A stretch of DNA of 64,000 nucleotides from AWTP1-13 sp050248715 (GTDB lineage Bacteria > Pseudomonadota > Alphaproteobacteria > Rhizobiales > Hyphomicrobiaceae). The DNA lies in assembly GCA_050248715.1 (NCBI GenBank), contig JBFWRV010000028.1:1-64000 (forward strand). Direction: 5' to 3'. Below are positions 8,688-18,719 of this stretch, in pieces; within the stretch, counting starts at the first letter, position 1, and each line of letters starts with the position of its first letter. Under the pieces are notes generated by a model. That model was not told the origin of the DNA, searched no databases, and worked only from the letters and a program-made list of their open reading frames with translations. A program made the translations under genes and the position numbers.

Positions 8688-11600
8688 CTACTCGGCCGGC
8701 TGCGGCGTTGCCGCGGGCACGGCGCCCCGTGCGGAGAGGCTGCGGCCCGAGAGGCGCCGGATCACCACATAGAACACCGGCGTGAAGATCAGCCCGAACA
8801 GCGTCACCCCGATCATGCCCCAGAAGACGGCGGTGCCAAGTGCGATGCGCATCTCGGCCCCCGCGCCGACCGCGAGGTAGAGCGGTACCACGCCGAGCGT
8901 GAAGGCGAGCGATGTCATCAGGATAGGGCGCAGGCGCATCTTGCAGGCCTCGACCGCTGCCGAAACCGTGTCCAGGCCCTGCTCCTCCAGCTGCTTGGCG
9001 AACTCCACGATCAGAATCGCGTTTTTGGCCGCGAGGCCGATCAGCACGACGAAGCCGATCTGCGTGAGGATGTTGATCTCGCGCCCGTGCAGCCACACGC
9101 CGAAGGCGGCCGAGAACAGGCACATCGGCACGATCAGCATGATGGCGAGTGGCAATGCCCAGCTCTCGTACTGCGCAGCCAAGGCGAGGAACACGAAGAT
9201 CACGCTCAGGACGAAGATGTAGTAGCCGGTGCGGCCGACCTTGGCTTCCTGATAGGAAAGGTCGGTCCACTCGTAGGTGACGCCGAGGGGCAGCTTGTCG
9301 AGCGCCAGGTTGCGCATGATTTCGAGCGCCTGGCCGGAGCTGACGCCTGGCCGCGCCGTGCCGTTGACCTCAGCCGACGGGAAGAGGTTATAGCGCGGCA
9401 CGCGTTCCGGGCCCGCCACCTCCTTGAAGGTCACGAGGCTGCCGAGCGGCACCATCTGCCCGTCGCTGCTGCGCACGCGGATCTTGGCAACGCTCTCGGG
9501 ATCGAGGCGGAAGTCACCATCGGCCTGGGCGGTCACGCGGTAAGTGCGACCGAACATGTTGAAGTCGTTGACATAGGCTGAGCCCATGAACACTCGCATG
9601 GCCTCAAAAATGTTGGTGACCGGCACGCGCAGCATCTGCGCTTTGTCGCGGTCGACATCGACGTAGAGCTGCGGCGTCGAGGATTGGAAGGTCGTAAACA
9701 CATTGGCGATGCCGGGCGTGCGGTTGGCCTCGGCGATGAATTCCTGCGTGATGCGCGCGAAGTCGGCCGGCGGCATGCCCAGCGTATCCTGCAGCCGCAT
9801 CGAGAATCCGGCCGCCGCGCCCATGCCGCGCACCGGCGGCGGGATGAAGACGAAAGCCTGCGCCTCCTCGATCTGTGCGAGTCGCGTGCGGGCCTCCTGG
9901 GCAATCCTGTCGATGGTCTGGCCCAGCCGCTGGCGCTCCTCGAAATCGTCCAGCACCAGGAACATGAGGGCCGCGTTGGTGGCGGGCGTGAAGGTCGCGC
10001 CATTGCGCCCCGTGAAGGCGTTGGAATACTTGACGCCAGGCGTGCCGAGCATCAGCTCCGTTGCCTGCCGCACCACTGCATCCGTGCGTGCAAGCGCGGC
10101 TCCAGGCGGAAGCTGCAGCGAGATGATCAGGATCGCGCGGTCGAGGGAGGGTATGAAGCCGGTCGGCAGGCGCTGCACGAACCAGCCCGCGAATGCCATC
10201 AGCAGCACGTAGCAGATCAGGACGGCGACCCATGCTCGCGACAGGTTGCGCACGAGGCGGCCGTAGGCTGCCGACATGGAATCGAAGCCACGGTCGAAGG
10301 CACGGAAGAAGGCGTGCACCGGCCGCATCAGAACCGGCCCGCGACCCTCGTGCCCGGCATCGTGCCTGCGGAACAGGATGGCACACATCGCCGGGCTGAG
10401 CGTCAGCGACATGAGCAGCGAGATGCCGGTCGCGGTTGCGATCGTTATCGCGAACTGGCGGTAGAACTGGCCGGTGATGCCGCCGATGAACGTGGTCGGG
10501 ATGAAGACGGCGAACAGAACGAGGGCAATCGCGATCAGCGCCGCACCGACCTCATCCATGGAGACGCGGGCGGCCTCGAGAGGAGTGAGGCCCTCCTTCA
10601 GCTTGCGCTCGACGTTCTCCACCACGACGATGGCGTCGTCGACGACGATGCCGACCGCCAAAACCAGGCCGAACAGCGACAGCATGTTCAGCGTGAAGCC
10701 GAAGGCCTGCATCACCGCGCACGTGCCGATCAGCGAGACGGGGATGGCGACGACCGGGATGACCGTGGCGCGCCATGTCTTGAGGAACAGCAGCACCACA
10801 AGCACCACCAGCGCCGTTGCCTCCAGTATGGTGATGTAGAGCTTGGCGATCGAGACTTCGATGAACTCGGTGGGATTGTAGGTCAGGCGGTACTCGAGGC
10901 CCTTGGGGAAGCTCTTGGCCATCTCGGCGATCGCTTCCTTGATGCCCCGGGTGGCGCGCACGGCATTTGTGCCCGGCTGCTGGTCGACGACGACGATGAC
11001 AGCCGGATGCTTGTCGGCGTAGCCCTGCGCCGCGTAGCTGAGCGCGCCGAGCTCCACCCTGGCGATGTCCTTGACACGTACCACGCGCCCTTCGGCGCCC
11101 ATCTTGACGATGATGTTCTCGAACTCGTCGGCGGTCCTCAACCGCCCCTTCATCTGCAGCGAAACCTGGAAAGCGTTCTTGTAGTCGATGGGTGGCTCGC
11201 CCAGAGCGCCGCCCGCCACCTGCACGTTCTGCGCGCGCAGGCCTTCCAGCACCTGCTCTGCCGTCAGGCCGAGCATGGCGATGCGCTCGGGGTCGAGCCA
11301 GATGCGCATCGAATACTCGCGCACGCCGAACAGGAACACATCGGCCACACCATAAAGGCGCATCAGCTTGTCACGGACGTTCAGCAGGCCGTAGTTGGAG
11401 ATATAGACCTGATCGTAAGTCTTGTCGGGCGAGACCAAGTGGATCGCCAGCAGCAGGTCGGGCGAGCGCTTGCGCACGGTGAGCCCGTTGCGGCGCACCT
11501 CGTCGGGGAGGCGACGCTCGGCCGCGCTGACGCGGTTCTGCACCAGCACTTGCGCCTTGTCGATGTCCGTGCCGACGTCGAATGTCACGGTGAGGGAGAC

Positions 11601-11867
11601 GTTGCCGTCGCTGGTCGACTGGGAGGCCATGTAGATCATGCCCTCGACGCCGTTGACCTCCTGCTCGATGGGCGCCGCGACCGTATCGGCCACCGTCTGC
11701 GCGCTGGCGCCGGGATAGCTGGCCGTCACCGTGATGGTGGGCGGCGTGATTTCGGGCAGCTGGTTCACGCCAAGCGCGAAATAGCCGATGGCACCGATGA
11801 TGGTGATGACGATGGCCACCACGGCCGCGAAGATCGGTCGGTCGATGAAGAAGCGGCTTATTCGCAT
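8688..11867 (-). CDS. RND multidrug efflux permease (AcrB/MexB family)
   Basis: A 1059-residue inner-membrane proton antiporter of the hydrophobe/amphiphile efflux family that expels drugs, bile salts or similar compounds through a tripartite envelope pump. The N-terminus (MRISRFFIDRPIFAAV) and the repeated layout of one helix, a large periplasmic loop, then six helices, twice over, are typical. Proton-relay residues are present: the Asp pair in GIVVDDAIVVVENVE and the Lys in GLAAKNAILIVEF. Length is normal. It lies 42 bp downstream of its adaptor gene on the same strand, forming a two-gene operon. No outer-membrane channel gene is present in the window, so the pump probably uses one encoded elsewhere. 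Confidence 0.96.
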   Translation of the reverse strand: MRISRFFIDRPIFAAVVAIVITIIGAIGYFALGVNQLPEITPPTITVTASYPGASAQTVADTVAAPIEQEVNGVEGMIYMASQSTSDGNVSLTVTFDVGTDIDKAQVLVQNRVSAAERRLPDEVRRNGLTVRKRSPDLLLAIHLVSPDKTYDQVYISNYGLLNVRDKLMRLYGVADVFLFGVREYSMRIWLDPERIAMLGLTAEQVLEGLRAQNVQVAGGALGEPPIDYKNAFQVSLQMKGRLRTADEFENIIVKMGAEGRVVRVKDIARVELGALSYAAQGYADKHPAVIVVVDQQPGTNAVRATRGIKEAIAEMAKSFPKGLEYRLTYNPTEFIEVSIAKLYITILEATALVVLVVLLFLKTWRATVIPVVAIPVSLIGTCAVMQAFGFTLNMLSLFGLVLAVGIVVDDAIVVVENVERKLKEGLTPLEAARVSMDEVGAALIAIALVLFAVFIPTTFIGGITGQFYRQFAITIATATGISLLMSLTLSPAMCAILFRRHDAGHEGRGPVLMRPVHAFFRAFDRGFDSMSAAYGRLVRNLSRAWVAVLICYVLLMAFAGWFVQRLPTGFIPSLDRAILIISLQLPPGAALARTDAVVRQATELMLGTPGVKYSNAFTGRNGATFTPATNAALMFLVLDDFEERQRLGQTIDRIAQEARTRLAQIEEAQAFVFIPPPVRGMGAAAGFSMRLQDTLGMPPADFARITQEFIAEANRTPGIANVFTTFQSSTPQLYVDVDRDKAQMLRVPVTNIFEAMRVFMGSAYVNDFNMFGRTYRVTAQADGDFRLDPESVAKIRVRSSDGQMVPLGSLVTFKEVAGPERVPRYNLFPSAEVNGTARPGVSSGQALEIMRNLALDKLPLGVTYEWTDLSYQEAKVGRTGYYIFVLSVIFVFLALAAQYESWALPLAIMLIVPMCLFSAAFGVWLHGREINILTQIGFVVLIGLAAKNAILIVEFAKQLEEQGLDTVSAAVEACKMRLRPILMTSLAFTLGVVPLYLAVGAGAEMRIALGTAVFWGMIGVTLFGLIFTPVFYVVIRRLSGRSLSARGAVPAATPQPAE

Positions 11868-11909
11868 GGGCTCAGCCCGTCCTGTGTCGGGGGGCGGCGC
11901 GGCCGCGCC

Positions 11910-13133
11910 TCATTCCTGCGCCTTGGCGTCCGCATTCGCAGGCGTCGTCTGCGAATGCGTGATCGTCTCGCGCTCGGGGGCCACCTTGATGCCGGGGCGC
12001 GCACGCTGCAGCCCCCTGACGATCACCCAGTCGGTCGGGTCCACGCCTTCGCGCACCACGCGCAAGCCCTCATAGAGCGATCCGAGCTTGACGTTGCGGC
12101 GGGTCACGCTGCCATCCTCGCCCACCACGTAGACGAACTTGTTCGTCTGGTCGGTGCCGATAGCCTCGTCGGGCAGCAGCGCCGCTGCGAACGGGGCCGA
12201 GCCCGTGACGCGGACGCGCGCGAACAGGCCGGGCGAGAATAGTCCGGCCGGGTTCTGCAGCACGGCACGCGCGCGCAACGTCGCGGTCGCTTGGTCGAGG
12301 CGGTTGTCGAGAAAGTCGAGGCGCGCCCGATGCGGGAAGCCACGCTCGTCGGGCAGGGCGATCTCGACCGGCGCGCCGATCTCTGCGCCGCCCGTGGCGG
12401 CGCCGCCTCCGGCCAATCGCTTGTACTTGATGAAGTTGTTCTCGCTGACATCGAAGTAGATGTAGATCGGATTCTGCCGGACGATGGTGGTGAGCAGGGT
12501 CGAGTTGGACGTGCCACCCGCGCTCACCCAGTTGCCCGCCGTCACCAGCGTGCGGCTGATGCGGCCGGCGATGGGCGCCGTCATGCGCGTGAACGAGAGT
12601 TCGAGCTCGGCCGTCTTCACCCGGGCCTGGGCCACCTTCACGGCTGCCTCGGCTTCGCGCAGCAGGTTCTCGCGATCGTCGAACGCCTTCTCCGACATGA
12701 TGCGCCGCTCCACCAGCGGCTTGCCGCGGACCACGTCGAGAGAGGCATTCTGTGCCTTGGTGCTGGCCTGTTCCAGCTCCGCTTTCGCCTGCTCGAGGGT
12801 GCGCTCGAAGGGCCGCGGATCGATGACGAACAGCAAGTCGCCCTGCTTGACGGTCTGTCCGTCGGTGAAGTGCACCCCGGTGAGATAGCCGGAGACGCGA
12901 GCGCGCACCTCGACGGTCTCCACAGCGTCGAAGCGGCCCGTGTATTCGTCCCAATCAATGATGTCGCGCGCAAGCGGCTGGCTGACAACGACGGCGGGGA
13001 GCGCAGCCTGACTTGGCTGCTGCGGCGACGTCTGGCTCGTGCTTGCCTGGTCGCAAGCGGGAGTTGCCGCCAGCAGAACGAGTGCTGCAAGCAGTGTGCC
13101 CGAACGCCGGCCTGTACGTATGCTGCTATGCAT
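11910..13133 (-). CDS. RND efflux periplasmic adaptor (AcrA/MexA family)
   Basis: A 407-residue membrane-fusion protein linking the RND permease to an outer-membrane channel. The ATG at 13133 is chosen because it is followed directly by a basic start, a hydrophobic run and Cys (LLAATPAC), which looks like a somewhat atypical lipobox; the frame runs further upstream without protein-like sequence. Biotinyl-lipoyl halves are visible around VRARVSGYLTGVHFTDGQ and AGRISRTLVTAGNW, flanking an alpha-helical hairpin. A beta-barrel follows and the C-terminus is Ala-rich. It is the first gene of the operon with the permease. Confidence 0.94.
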   Translation of the reverse strand: MHSSIRTGRRSGTLLAALVLLAATPACDQASTSQTSPQQPSQAALPAVVVSQPLARDIIDWDEYTGRFDAVETVEVRARVSGYLTGVHFTDGQTVKQGDLLFVIDPRPFERTLEQAKAELEQASTKAQNASLDVVRGKPLVERRIMSEKAFDDRENLLREAEAAVKVAQARVKTAELELSFTRMTAPIAGRISRTLVTAGNWVSAGGTSNSTLLTTIVRQNPIYIYFDVSENNFIKYKRLAGGGAATGGAEIGAPVEIALPDERGFPHRARLDFLDNRLDQATATLRARAVLQNPAGLFSPGLFARVRVTGSAPFAAALLPDEAIGTDQTNKFVYVVGEDGSVTRRNVKLGSLYEGLRVVREGVDPTDWVIVRGLQRARPGIKVAPERETITHSQTTPANADAKAQE

Positions 13134-13290
13134 GCTTGGCACTCGCCATGGGAATGGGGCCCGAGCACACATACACAACAACGGACTGAGACGAAAGGCG
13201 CTGTATCGCGCCAGGTTAGCGATGCCTGGGGGATGGGCAACTGCGCACCGTTCTGCCCAAAAAGCGAAGGTTCCCGGCTCCGGGAAAACC

Positions 13291-14094
13291 CTAATCCTCC
13301 TGGTAACCCCGTCGAACCCGCGCGCTGCGCGCACCACGGGCGCCCGACCGCAGCGTGATCCGCTCCGCTCTGCCGCCGCCGGCTACCTCAGGTCTCTTGC
13401 GCCGCGAGCCGTTGTGCACGACCACCTTCGTCTGCACAAAACTGTGTCTGTGGACCAGCTTGTAAAGCGCCGCGGCATGGCTGGGGGCCAGCCGGACGCA
13501 GCCGTGCGAAGCAGGCCGACCGAGCATGCCCGTGGCAGTGGTGCCATGGAAGGCGGTGCCGCGGTGGAAGAAGATGGCGTGAGGCATCGGTGCGTACTCG
13601 TACTGGCGCGAGTACCACATTCTCGAAGCCCACTGCGGCTTGAAGGTGCCGGTCTTGGTGGCGAAGCCGCGCCGTCCCGAGGAGATGGGCCAGACATATT
13701 TGGTCCTCCCGTTCTCGATCACAGTGAGCCGTTGAGTGCTGAGATCGGTGTTCAGCACAAGGGTGATCGGCGGAGGGGGTGGTGCAGGATCGGCCGCGGG
13801 TACGGGCGCAGCGGCGGGCGGTGCAACCTCCGGGGTTTGGGCCGGAGGCGCAGGCGATGCGGTCTCCGCAGCGGGGGCAGCACCTTCGGGCGTGTTTGCC
13901 GATGACGGTAAAGCGGGGCTCGAGGCCGGGGGCACCGCGGCATCCGCGCCCGACGGTATCACCGCCGCGCTTGCCGACGGAACCGGGGCCGGAATGGCGG
14001 CTGCGGCCGCAGACGTGTCGGCAGCCTCCTGGGCCGCCAAGGGCGCCGCAAGCAGGAAGAAAGCAGCCGCTGCGCTGCCGGCGAACGCCCTCAT
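13291..14094 (-). CDS. L,D-transpeptidase (YkuD domain), exported
   Basis: A 267-residue envelope enzyme expected to make 3-3 peptidoglycan cross-links or attach proteins to peptidoglycan. It has a signal peptide (residues 1-21), a long Ala/Pro-rich linker (about 22-108) that could span the periplasm, and a YkuD domain (about 110-225). The catalytic motif is clear: His183 and then SHGCVRL with His197 and Cys199. The C-terminal 35 residues are Arg-rich and unlike the family. The next gene on this strand (the RND adaptor) starts 157 bp downstream, so it may be transcribed separately. Confidence 0.92.
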   Translation of the reverse strand: MRAFAGSAAAAFFLLAAPLAAQEAADTSAAAAAIPAPVPSASAAVIPSGADAAVPPASSPALPSSANTPEGAAPAAETASPAPPAQTPEVAPPAAAPVPAADPAPPPPPITLVLNTDLSTQRLTVIENGRTKYVWPISSGRRGFATKTGTFKPQWASRMWYSRQYEYAPMPHAIFFHRGTAFHGTTATGMLGRPASHGCVRLAPSHAAALYKLVHRHSFVQTKVVVHNGSRRKRPEVAGGGRAERITLRSGARGARSARVRRGYQED

Positions 14095-14444
14095 ACCCCG
14101 TCCCGATCGTTAAAATGCAGGAGAGTTCCTTGGCTTAGTCTATAGCGTTGAGGGCCCTGCCGAAGCCTTAAATTCACTCCGCAAGCCCGAGATAGCGCAA
14201 CCGTGATCGGGCGTGAGGGATGTGATGGTCAGGTGGTGAGTGGTGATACGGACCGGCTGATTGGTCCGTCATCCCCACGCAGGTGGGGGATCCATGCAGG
14301 CAAGTGGGGCGAATGCCCGTCTGCACGGGGCACGACGGCTCTCAAGGAACCAATCGTCCGGATTTGATGTCGGTGGTCAGGTGTGTTTTGGGGCCGCCAG
14401 ATGTCTAGCCTCCCATCTGGCGACTGACCACCTGGCCACTCGTC
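14095..14444. repeat. Intergenic palindromes: REP-like element and nested hairpin
   Basis: This 350 bp spacer has no gene. At about 14268-14300 it carries a hairpin of the GTCATCCCC…GGGGGATCC type common in alphaproteobacterial spacers. At 14372-14432 there is a nested inverted repeat: outer arms GGTGGTCAG (14372-14380) and CTGACCACC (14424-14432), inner arms GCCAGATG (14396-14403) and CATCTGGC (14414-14421), both perfect. Since it follows the stop codon of the minus-strand gene at 14445, the second element could also end that transcript, though it has no T-run. Confidence 0.6.
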
Positions 14445-15767
14445 TCAACTCGATGGCGCGTCGAGCTTGCGGGTCAGGTTCTCGAACTCGCGCCGCAGCT
14501 CCTCATTCTTGAAGATCTGGTCGAAGGTCGGCGCTTCCAGGCGCTGCAGGGCCTCGAAGGAGGCGGCGGAGTCCTTCATGAGGTTGCGGAGCTGGTAGCT
14601 CGCCTCGACCGTCTCGAAGGTATTGTCGGCGATGCGCAGATCGTGCGTGGCGCGCTGGCGGGCGCTCGCGACCTGCTCGCGCTGCTGCAGCAGATACTTG
14701 CGGTAACCCTTGGCAGCCTCCGCGGCATAGCGCTGGCTGTCGCGGTTGGCCTGCAGTGCGCGCTTCTGGTCCTCGCGGTTCTCCGCCTTCAGCAGCTCGG
14801 CCGTCTTCAGACGAGCCGCATGGATGTCGCGCTCGATCGCCGCCAGCTTGGGCAGATAGTTCTGGTCGATCTTGGCGATCAGCAGGTCCTGCGAGTGCAC
14901 CAGCAAGGCAAACAGCGCGGCATGCATGGCAAAGTATTTGCGCGCCGCACCGATGTTCTCGCCCGAAGCGATCATCAGCTTGCCGAGCTGGCCGTCGATC
15001 AACTTGGCCGAGTTGAAGACCGCAACGAGCCGCACGAGGTCCCCAGACAGCACGCTGTCGAGCAGGAGGTCGACCTGCTCCGGCGCCATCTTGATGCCGG
15101 CCTTGTCGAGCGCCGCTGCCACCTCGCCCTTGGCTTTGGCAATCTCCTCGCGGCTGAGCTCGATCCTTTTGCGAGTATCGTCGATGTCCTTGCCGAGGCT
15201 GTCGACCGTGTCGGTGAGGAGGCCCGGCAGCATGCCGTCCTTGGGTGCGCCGATCTGCTTCTCGCGCAGCTTGACGATCCGGTCGTCGAGGTCGCGGATA
15301 TTCTTGCGCAGACCCTCGATCTTCTTCTGCACGTCGACCACGGGCACGTCGATGACGATGCCGAGCGCGGAGTCGAGTAGGTCGCGGATCTTCTTCTCGC
15401 GGTCCTCCTTGGTCTCCGTCCACAGCGGCTTCATCAGGAAGTCCCTCTCGGAGGGGAGCTTCCTGGCCTCGCCGCGGTTCTTGGCCGTGTCCTGGAGAAC
15501 GCTTTCCACCGCGCGCATCAGCCGCTGCGCCTGCTCGTAGCTGGGGTCGCCCTCGCGAGGGTCCTTCTCCGGGACGGCGGGAGCCTCGACCGATGGAGAC
15601 GTTCCGGCTGCACGCCCGGGTTTGGTAGGCTGGGCCTGCGCCAGCTGGATGCCTGAGTTTCCACCCGGCACATCAGTGCCCGCTCGGCGAGCTTCAGCCC
15701 ACGCGGCCGGCGTTCCAACGACCAAGCTCAAGGCGACGATCGAGAGCGAACCCCGCACGGCCAACAT
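14445..15767 (-). CDS. Exported coiled-coil protein of unknown function
   Basis: A 440-residue protein. The start at 15767 is preferred over upstream starts because AGGAGA lies eight bases before it and the N-terminus then forms a clean signal peptide ending in AAWAEA. After a low-complexity Pro/Gln linker the sequence is almost wholly helical and charged, with long heptad-like stretches at about residues 130-205 and 320-400. No enzyme motif is seen. It is followed upstream (89 bp) by a DUF4287/DUF5655 gene on the same strand. A structural or scaffolding role in the periplasm is only a guess. Confidence 0.75.
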   Translation of the reverse strand: MLAVRGSLSIVALSLVVGTPAAWAEARRAGTDVPGGNSGIQLAQAQPTKPGRAAGTSPSVEAPAVPEKDPREGDPSYEQAQRLMRAVESVLQDTAKNRGEARKLPSERDFLMKPLWTETKEDREKKIRDLLDSALGIVIDVPVVDVQKKIEGLRKNIRDLDDRIVKLREKQIGAPKDGMLPGLLTDTVDSLGKDIDDTRKRIELSREEIAKAKGEVAAALDKAGIKMAPEQVDLLLDSVLSGDLVRLVAVFNSAKLIDGQLGKLMIASGENIGAARKYFAMHAALFALLVHSQDLLIAKIDQNYLPKLAAIERDIHAARLKTAELLKAENREDQKRALQANRDSQRYAAEAAKGYRKYLLQQREQVASARQRATHDLRIADNTFETVEASYQLRNLMKDSAASFEALQRLEAPTFDQIFKNEELRREFENLTRKLDAPSS

Positions 15768-15856
15768 GGCACCGCGTCTCCTGTGCAATTGCCCACGATA
15801 TGGGCCATGAGTTTCCGACATTTTCGTGTCTGGCCGCGCGCCGGGGGCCCCGGCGC

Positions 15857-16546
15857 TCAACCGTTGACCCGGGCGTTTGCGGCCTTGAGGAGATTAACCA
15901 ATTCCGCGTTGATCTGGCGCGCGTCCGTCAGGACGAGCATGTGCGTGATGGCCACTTCCGGCCCCCGCATCTTCGCCTTCTGCAACGGGGGACCGATGGG
16001 GCGGTCACCCAGATCGAGACCCAGCCGCAGCTCCGTGCCGTGGAGGGTGACGGCGGCGAACTCGCGCGGTGCTCCGAGGGAGACGTAGCCCGGCCTGGGC
16101 ACGACCGAGAGATTGGCAACCGCACTGCGAACTTCCGCCTCCAGCAGGTGATAGAGCGGCCGGTAGCCCTTGGCCGCCGTCAGCAGCGCCTCCAGATGCG
16201 ACTTCTCGCGCTCGGTCGGAATGCGCGCCGCTGGTGCGGCCTTGGGGCGTGCCGGTGCCTTCGTCGGAGGTGCCGGCCTCGCCTCCGGCGCCGGCTGGCG
16301 CGGCTCGGCCGGTCGCGCCTGGGCATTGCCTGCATAGATGGGCCTGCCACCGTTGCTGTGGATGCGCTCGAGCCAGGACGCGCGCGCGAACGGGATGCCT
16401 TGCCCGCGCAGCCAGTCGATAATCTCGTTCTTGTCGGCAAAGTCTTGTGCGGAGATGAGCGTCATCCAGTCGGCGAGATTGCGCCCCGTCCGGACCTCCA
16501 GGTCGGCCAGAAATTCCTGCTCCTGTTCCTGCTCGTCGCGAGCCAT
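15857..16546 (-). CDS. DUF4287 and DUF5655 domain protein
   Basis: A 229-residue soluble protein. Residues about 10-65 (from ADLEVRTGRNLADWMTLI onward) resemble the DUF4287 domain, followed by an Ala/Pro-rich linker (residues 75-105) and a C-terminal domain (about 115-225) resembling DUF5655, with the segment YRPLYHLLEAEVRSAV. The combination is widespread in bacteria but unassigned. It overlaps nothing and sits 17 bp downstream of the ICMT-like gene on the same strand, so the two are probably co-transcribed. Confidence 0.75.
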   Translation of the reverse strand: MARDEQEQEQEFLADLEVRTGRNLADWMTLISAQDFADKNEIIDWLRGQGIPFARASWLERIHSNGGRPIYAGNAQARPAEPRQPAPEARPAPPTKAPARPKAAPAARIPTEREKSHLEALLTAAKGYRPLYHLLEAEVRSAVANLSVVPRPGYVSLGAPREFAAVTLHGTELRLGLDLGDRPIGPPLQKAKMRGPEVAITHMLVLTDARQINAELVNLLKAANARVNG

Positions 16547-16563
16547 GGTTTGTTAGCGGTGCC

Positions 16564-17040
16564 TCAGAACCAGCGCCGGGTGCGTGCCTTGTACTCCAGA
16601 TACTCCTTGCCGAAGCGCGCCTCCAAATGCCGCTCCTCGGGCAGGATGGAGAGCAGCAGCACGCCGAGCGCGAACAGCGGAGCCGCAATCGCCATCCAGA
16701 CGTTGCCCGTGGCCTGCGCAAGGCCCAGCAGCATCAGCGTCTCGCCCATGTACAGGGGATTGCGCCAGATGCGGAAGGGTCCGTCCGTGACGAGCTTGTC
16801 GGCGCCGCGATGCGGCAACAGGTTGGTGTGAGCGCGCTGGAGCGTAACGGTGCCCCAGGCCACCAGGCCCACACCCAGAGCGCCGAAACCGTAGCCGATG
16901 ATGCGTGCCGGCAGGTCGTCGAGCCCGGGCCAGGGCAGAGGGTGGACGAGCCCAAGTCCCAAAGCCGCGCCGAGCGCCGCCACGAACAGCAGCGGCGGCC
17001 AGGGGACGACGGTGGGTCGCAGCTCCGCCGATGGTGCCAT
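16564..17040 (-). CDS. Isoprenylcysteine/phospholipid methyltransferase family membrane protein
   Basis: A 158-residue integral membrane protein of the ICMT/PEMT methyltransferase group. It has three to four hydrophobic segments (residues 14-34, 44-66, 100-135) and the family's C-terminal SAM-binding region: LVTDGPFRIWRNPLYMGE (about 83-100), then EERHLEARFGKEYLEYK near the end. The ATG at 17040 matches the family length; the frame stays open for 2 kb upstream only because it runs antisense to the Rieske gene. Bacterial members methylate lipids or small molecules; the substrate is not known here. Confidence 0.85.
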   Translation of the reverse strand: MAPSAELRPTVVPWPPLLFVAALGAALGLGLVHPLPWPGLDDLPARIIGYGFGALGVGLVAWGTVTLQRAHTNLLPHRGADKLVTDGPFRIWRNPLYMGETLMLLGLAQATGNVWMAIAAPLFALGVLLLSILPEERHLEARFGKEYLEYKARTRRWF

Positions 17041-17247
17041 GCCGCCGCCTCGCCTCCTGGTTGCGCCCCACGGCACCTTAGGCGCGTTTGCCGGTCCCGC
17101 CAACACTCCCTGTCGGCGGCGCTTGCTGGCCTTCGACACCCAGCGCGGGGGCTGAAGGAGTTGGCTTCGCCAGCGATTTTTCCGTGCTAGCATGCCTCGG
17201 CAAGCGACCAGCAAACGCATAGCCCGCAGCCGCATCGGGAGGACCAG

Positions 17248-18579
17248 ATGACGACGGCAAAGGAGGGCATGGAGCTCACTCGCGTCGGCCCGGGAACCGT
17301 GATGGGCGAGCTGATGCGGTGCTACTGGATGCCCGCGGCGATGTCGTCCGAGGTGGTGCGCGACGGCGCGCCGCTGCGGCTGATGCTGCTGGGCGAAAAG
17401 CTGATCGCGTTCCGAGACAGTGCCGGGCGTGTCGGCGTGATGGACCATCGCTGCCCGCACCGCTGCGCCTCGCTTTTTCTCGGCCGCAACGAGGAAGGCG
17501 GCATCCGCTGCGTCTACCACGGCTGGAAGTTCGACGTGGCCGGCAACTGCCTGGACATGCCGAGCCTGCCGCCGCCGGGCTTCAAGCAGAAGGTAAAGGC
17601 GAAGGCCTACAAGGTGGAGGAGCGCGCCGGGGTCATCTGGGTCTACATGGGCTCGCGGGCCAAGGCGCCGCCCCTGCCAGGATTCGAGGTTCTCGATATG
17701 CCGGAGAGCGAGATCAAGGTCAGCTTCATCCAGCGCGACTGCAACTATCTGCAGGCGCTCGAGGGCGAGATCGACACCTCGCATTTCGGCTTCCTGCACG
17801 CCGGCCATGTCGATCCGAGCGACCTGGCGGCGGACGAGCCCGTCCGCCACACCGTCATCAACCGCGCGCCGGAGTACCACCTGGCCGATACGGACTGGGG
17901 CACGCAGTATGCCGGGTACCGCGAGGCCGGGCCCGGCCAGACCTACTGGCGCTTCGGCAACTTCCTGTTTCCGTTCTGGACGCAGGCGCCCAACGGCGAG
18001 TTCGGCAGCCACATGCATGCCCGTGCCTGGGTGCCGCTCGACGACGGGCATACCATGTTCTGCTTCATCTGGTGGAAGCACGCGGTCTCCGCCATGTCGC
18101 TGCCGCAGCCGGCGTTCAAGGATGGCAGGCCCATCGGCGGCACCACCCGCGGCAACAAGCTGCTGCCCAACACCACCGATTGGCTCGGGCGCTGGCGCAT
18201 GGCGGCAAACGAGTCCAACGACTGGGGCATGGATCGCGCTGCCCAGCAGAGCAACGCCATCTACAGCGGCATCGACGGCATCCATCTGCAGGACCAGGCG
18301 ATCACCGAGAGCATGGGCCCGATCACCGATTTCGAGCATGAGCACCTGGCGCCGTCCGACCAGATGATCACGCGCACGCGCCGGCGCCTGCTGATGGCCG
18401 CCCGCGCGCTCCGCGACAAGGGCGTGCAGCCGCCCGGTGCTGACGAGCCCGCGGTGTATCGAGCGGCGCGCAGCGGCTATTTCGTCAGCGACGACAAGAC
18501 GCCGTGGCGGGACGTCTACGTCCGCCAGCTCGCCGCCTCCACGCATCCGCCGCCGACCCCCCTGCGCGCGGCGGAGTAG
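17248..18579 (+). CDS. Rieske non-heme iron oxygenase, alpha subunit
   Basis: A 443-residue terminal oxygenase that, with an external reductase, would hydroxylate or demethylate an aromatic compound. The Rieske [2Fe-2S] ligands are CPHRC and CVYHGW (residues about 70-91). The mononuclear iron site follows in EGEIDTSHFGFLHAGH (about 172-187). Overall it resembles the phthalate 4,5-dioxygenase and vanillate demethylase-like groups, which act as single-component oxygenases. No ferredoxin or reductase gene is next to it, so its electron donor lies elsewhere. It is divergent from the ICMT-like gene with a spacer of about 207 bp. Confidence 0.93.
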   Translation: MTTAKEGMELTRVGPGTVMGELMRCYWMPAAMSSEVVRDGAPLRLMLLGEKLIAFRDSAGRVGVMDHRCPHRCASLFLGRNEEGGIRCVYHGWKFDVAGNCLDMPSLPPPGFKQKVKAKAYKVEERAGVIWVYMGSRAKAPPLPGFEVLDMPESEIKVSFIQRDCNYLQALEGEIDTSHFGFLHAGHVDPSDLAADEPVRHTVINRAPEYHLADTDWGTQYAGYREAGPGQTYWRFGNFLFPFWTQAPNGEFGSHMHARAWVPLDDGHTMFCFIWWKHAVSAMSLPQPAFKDGRPIGGTTRGNKLLPNTTDWLGRWRMAANESNDWGMDRAAQQSNAIYSGIDGIHLQDQAITESMGPITDFEHEHLAPSDQMITRTRRRLLMAARALRDKGVQPPGADEPAVYRAARSGYFVSDDKTPWRDVYVRQLAASTHPPPTPLRAAE

Positions 18580-18719
18580 GCGTATCACTGACATGCCGGC
18601 TCGCGCCACGAACACAGAGGCGCGGGACAAGAAACATTCCCGACCCCGTCTGCCGACGAACGGATGGTTCGTCCTCGCTGGTGTAATGAGCCTCCGACCA
18701 GAGCAGGAAAGATCCATCC

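Noticed and set aside
9684..12242. An 852-residue open frame on the plus strand
   Set aside because: It runs antisense to the RND permease and adaptor genes, is Arg/His/Asp/Gly-rich and shows no domain; it is open only because GC-rich codons leave the opposite strand free of stops.
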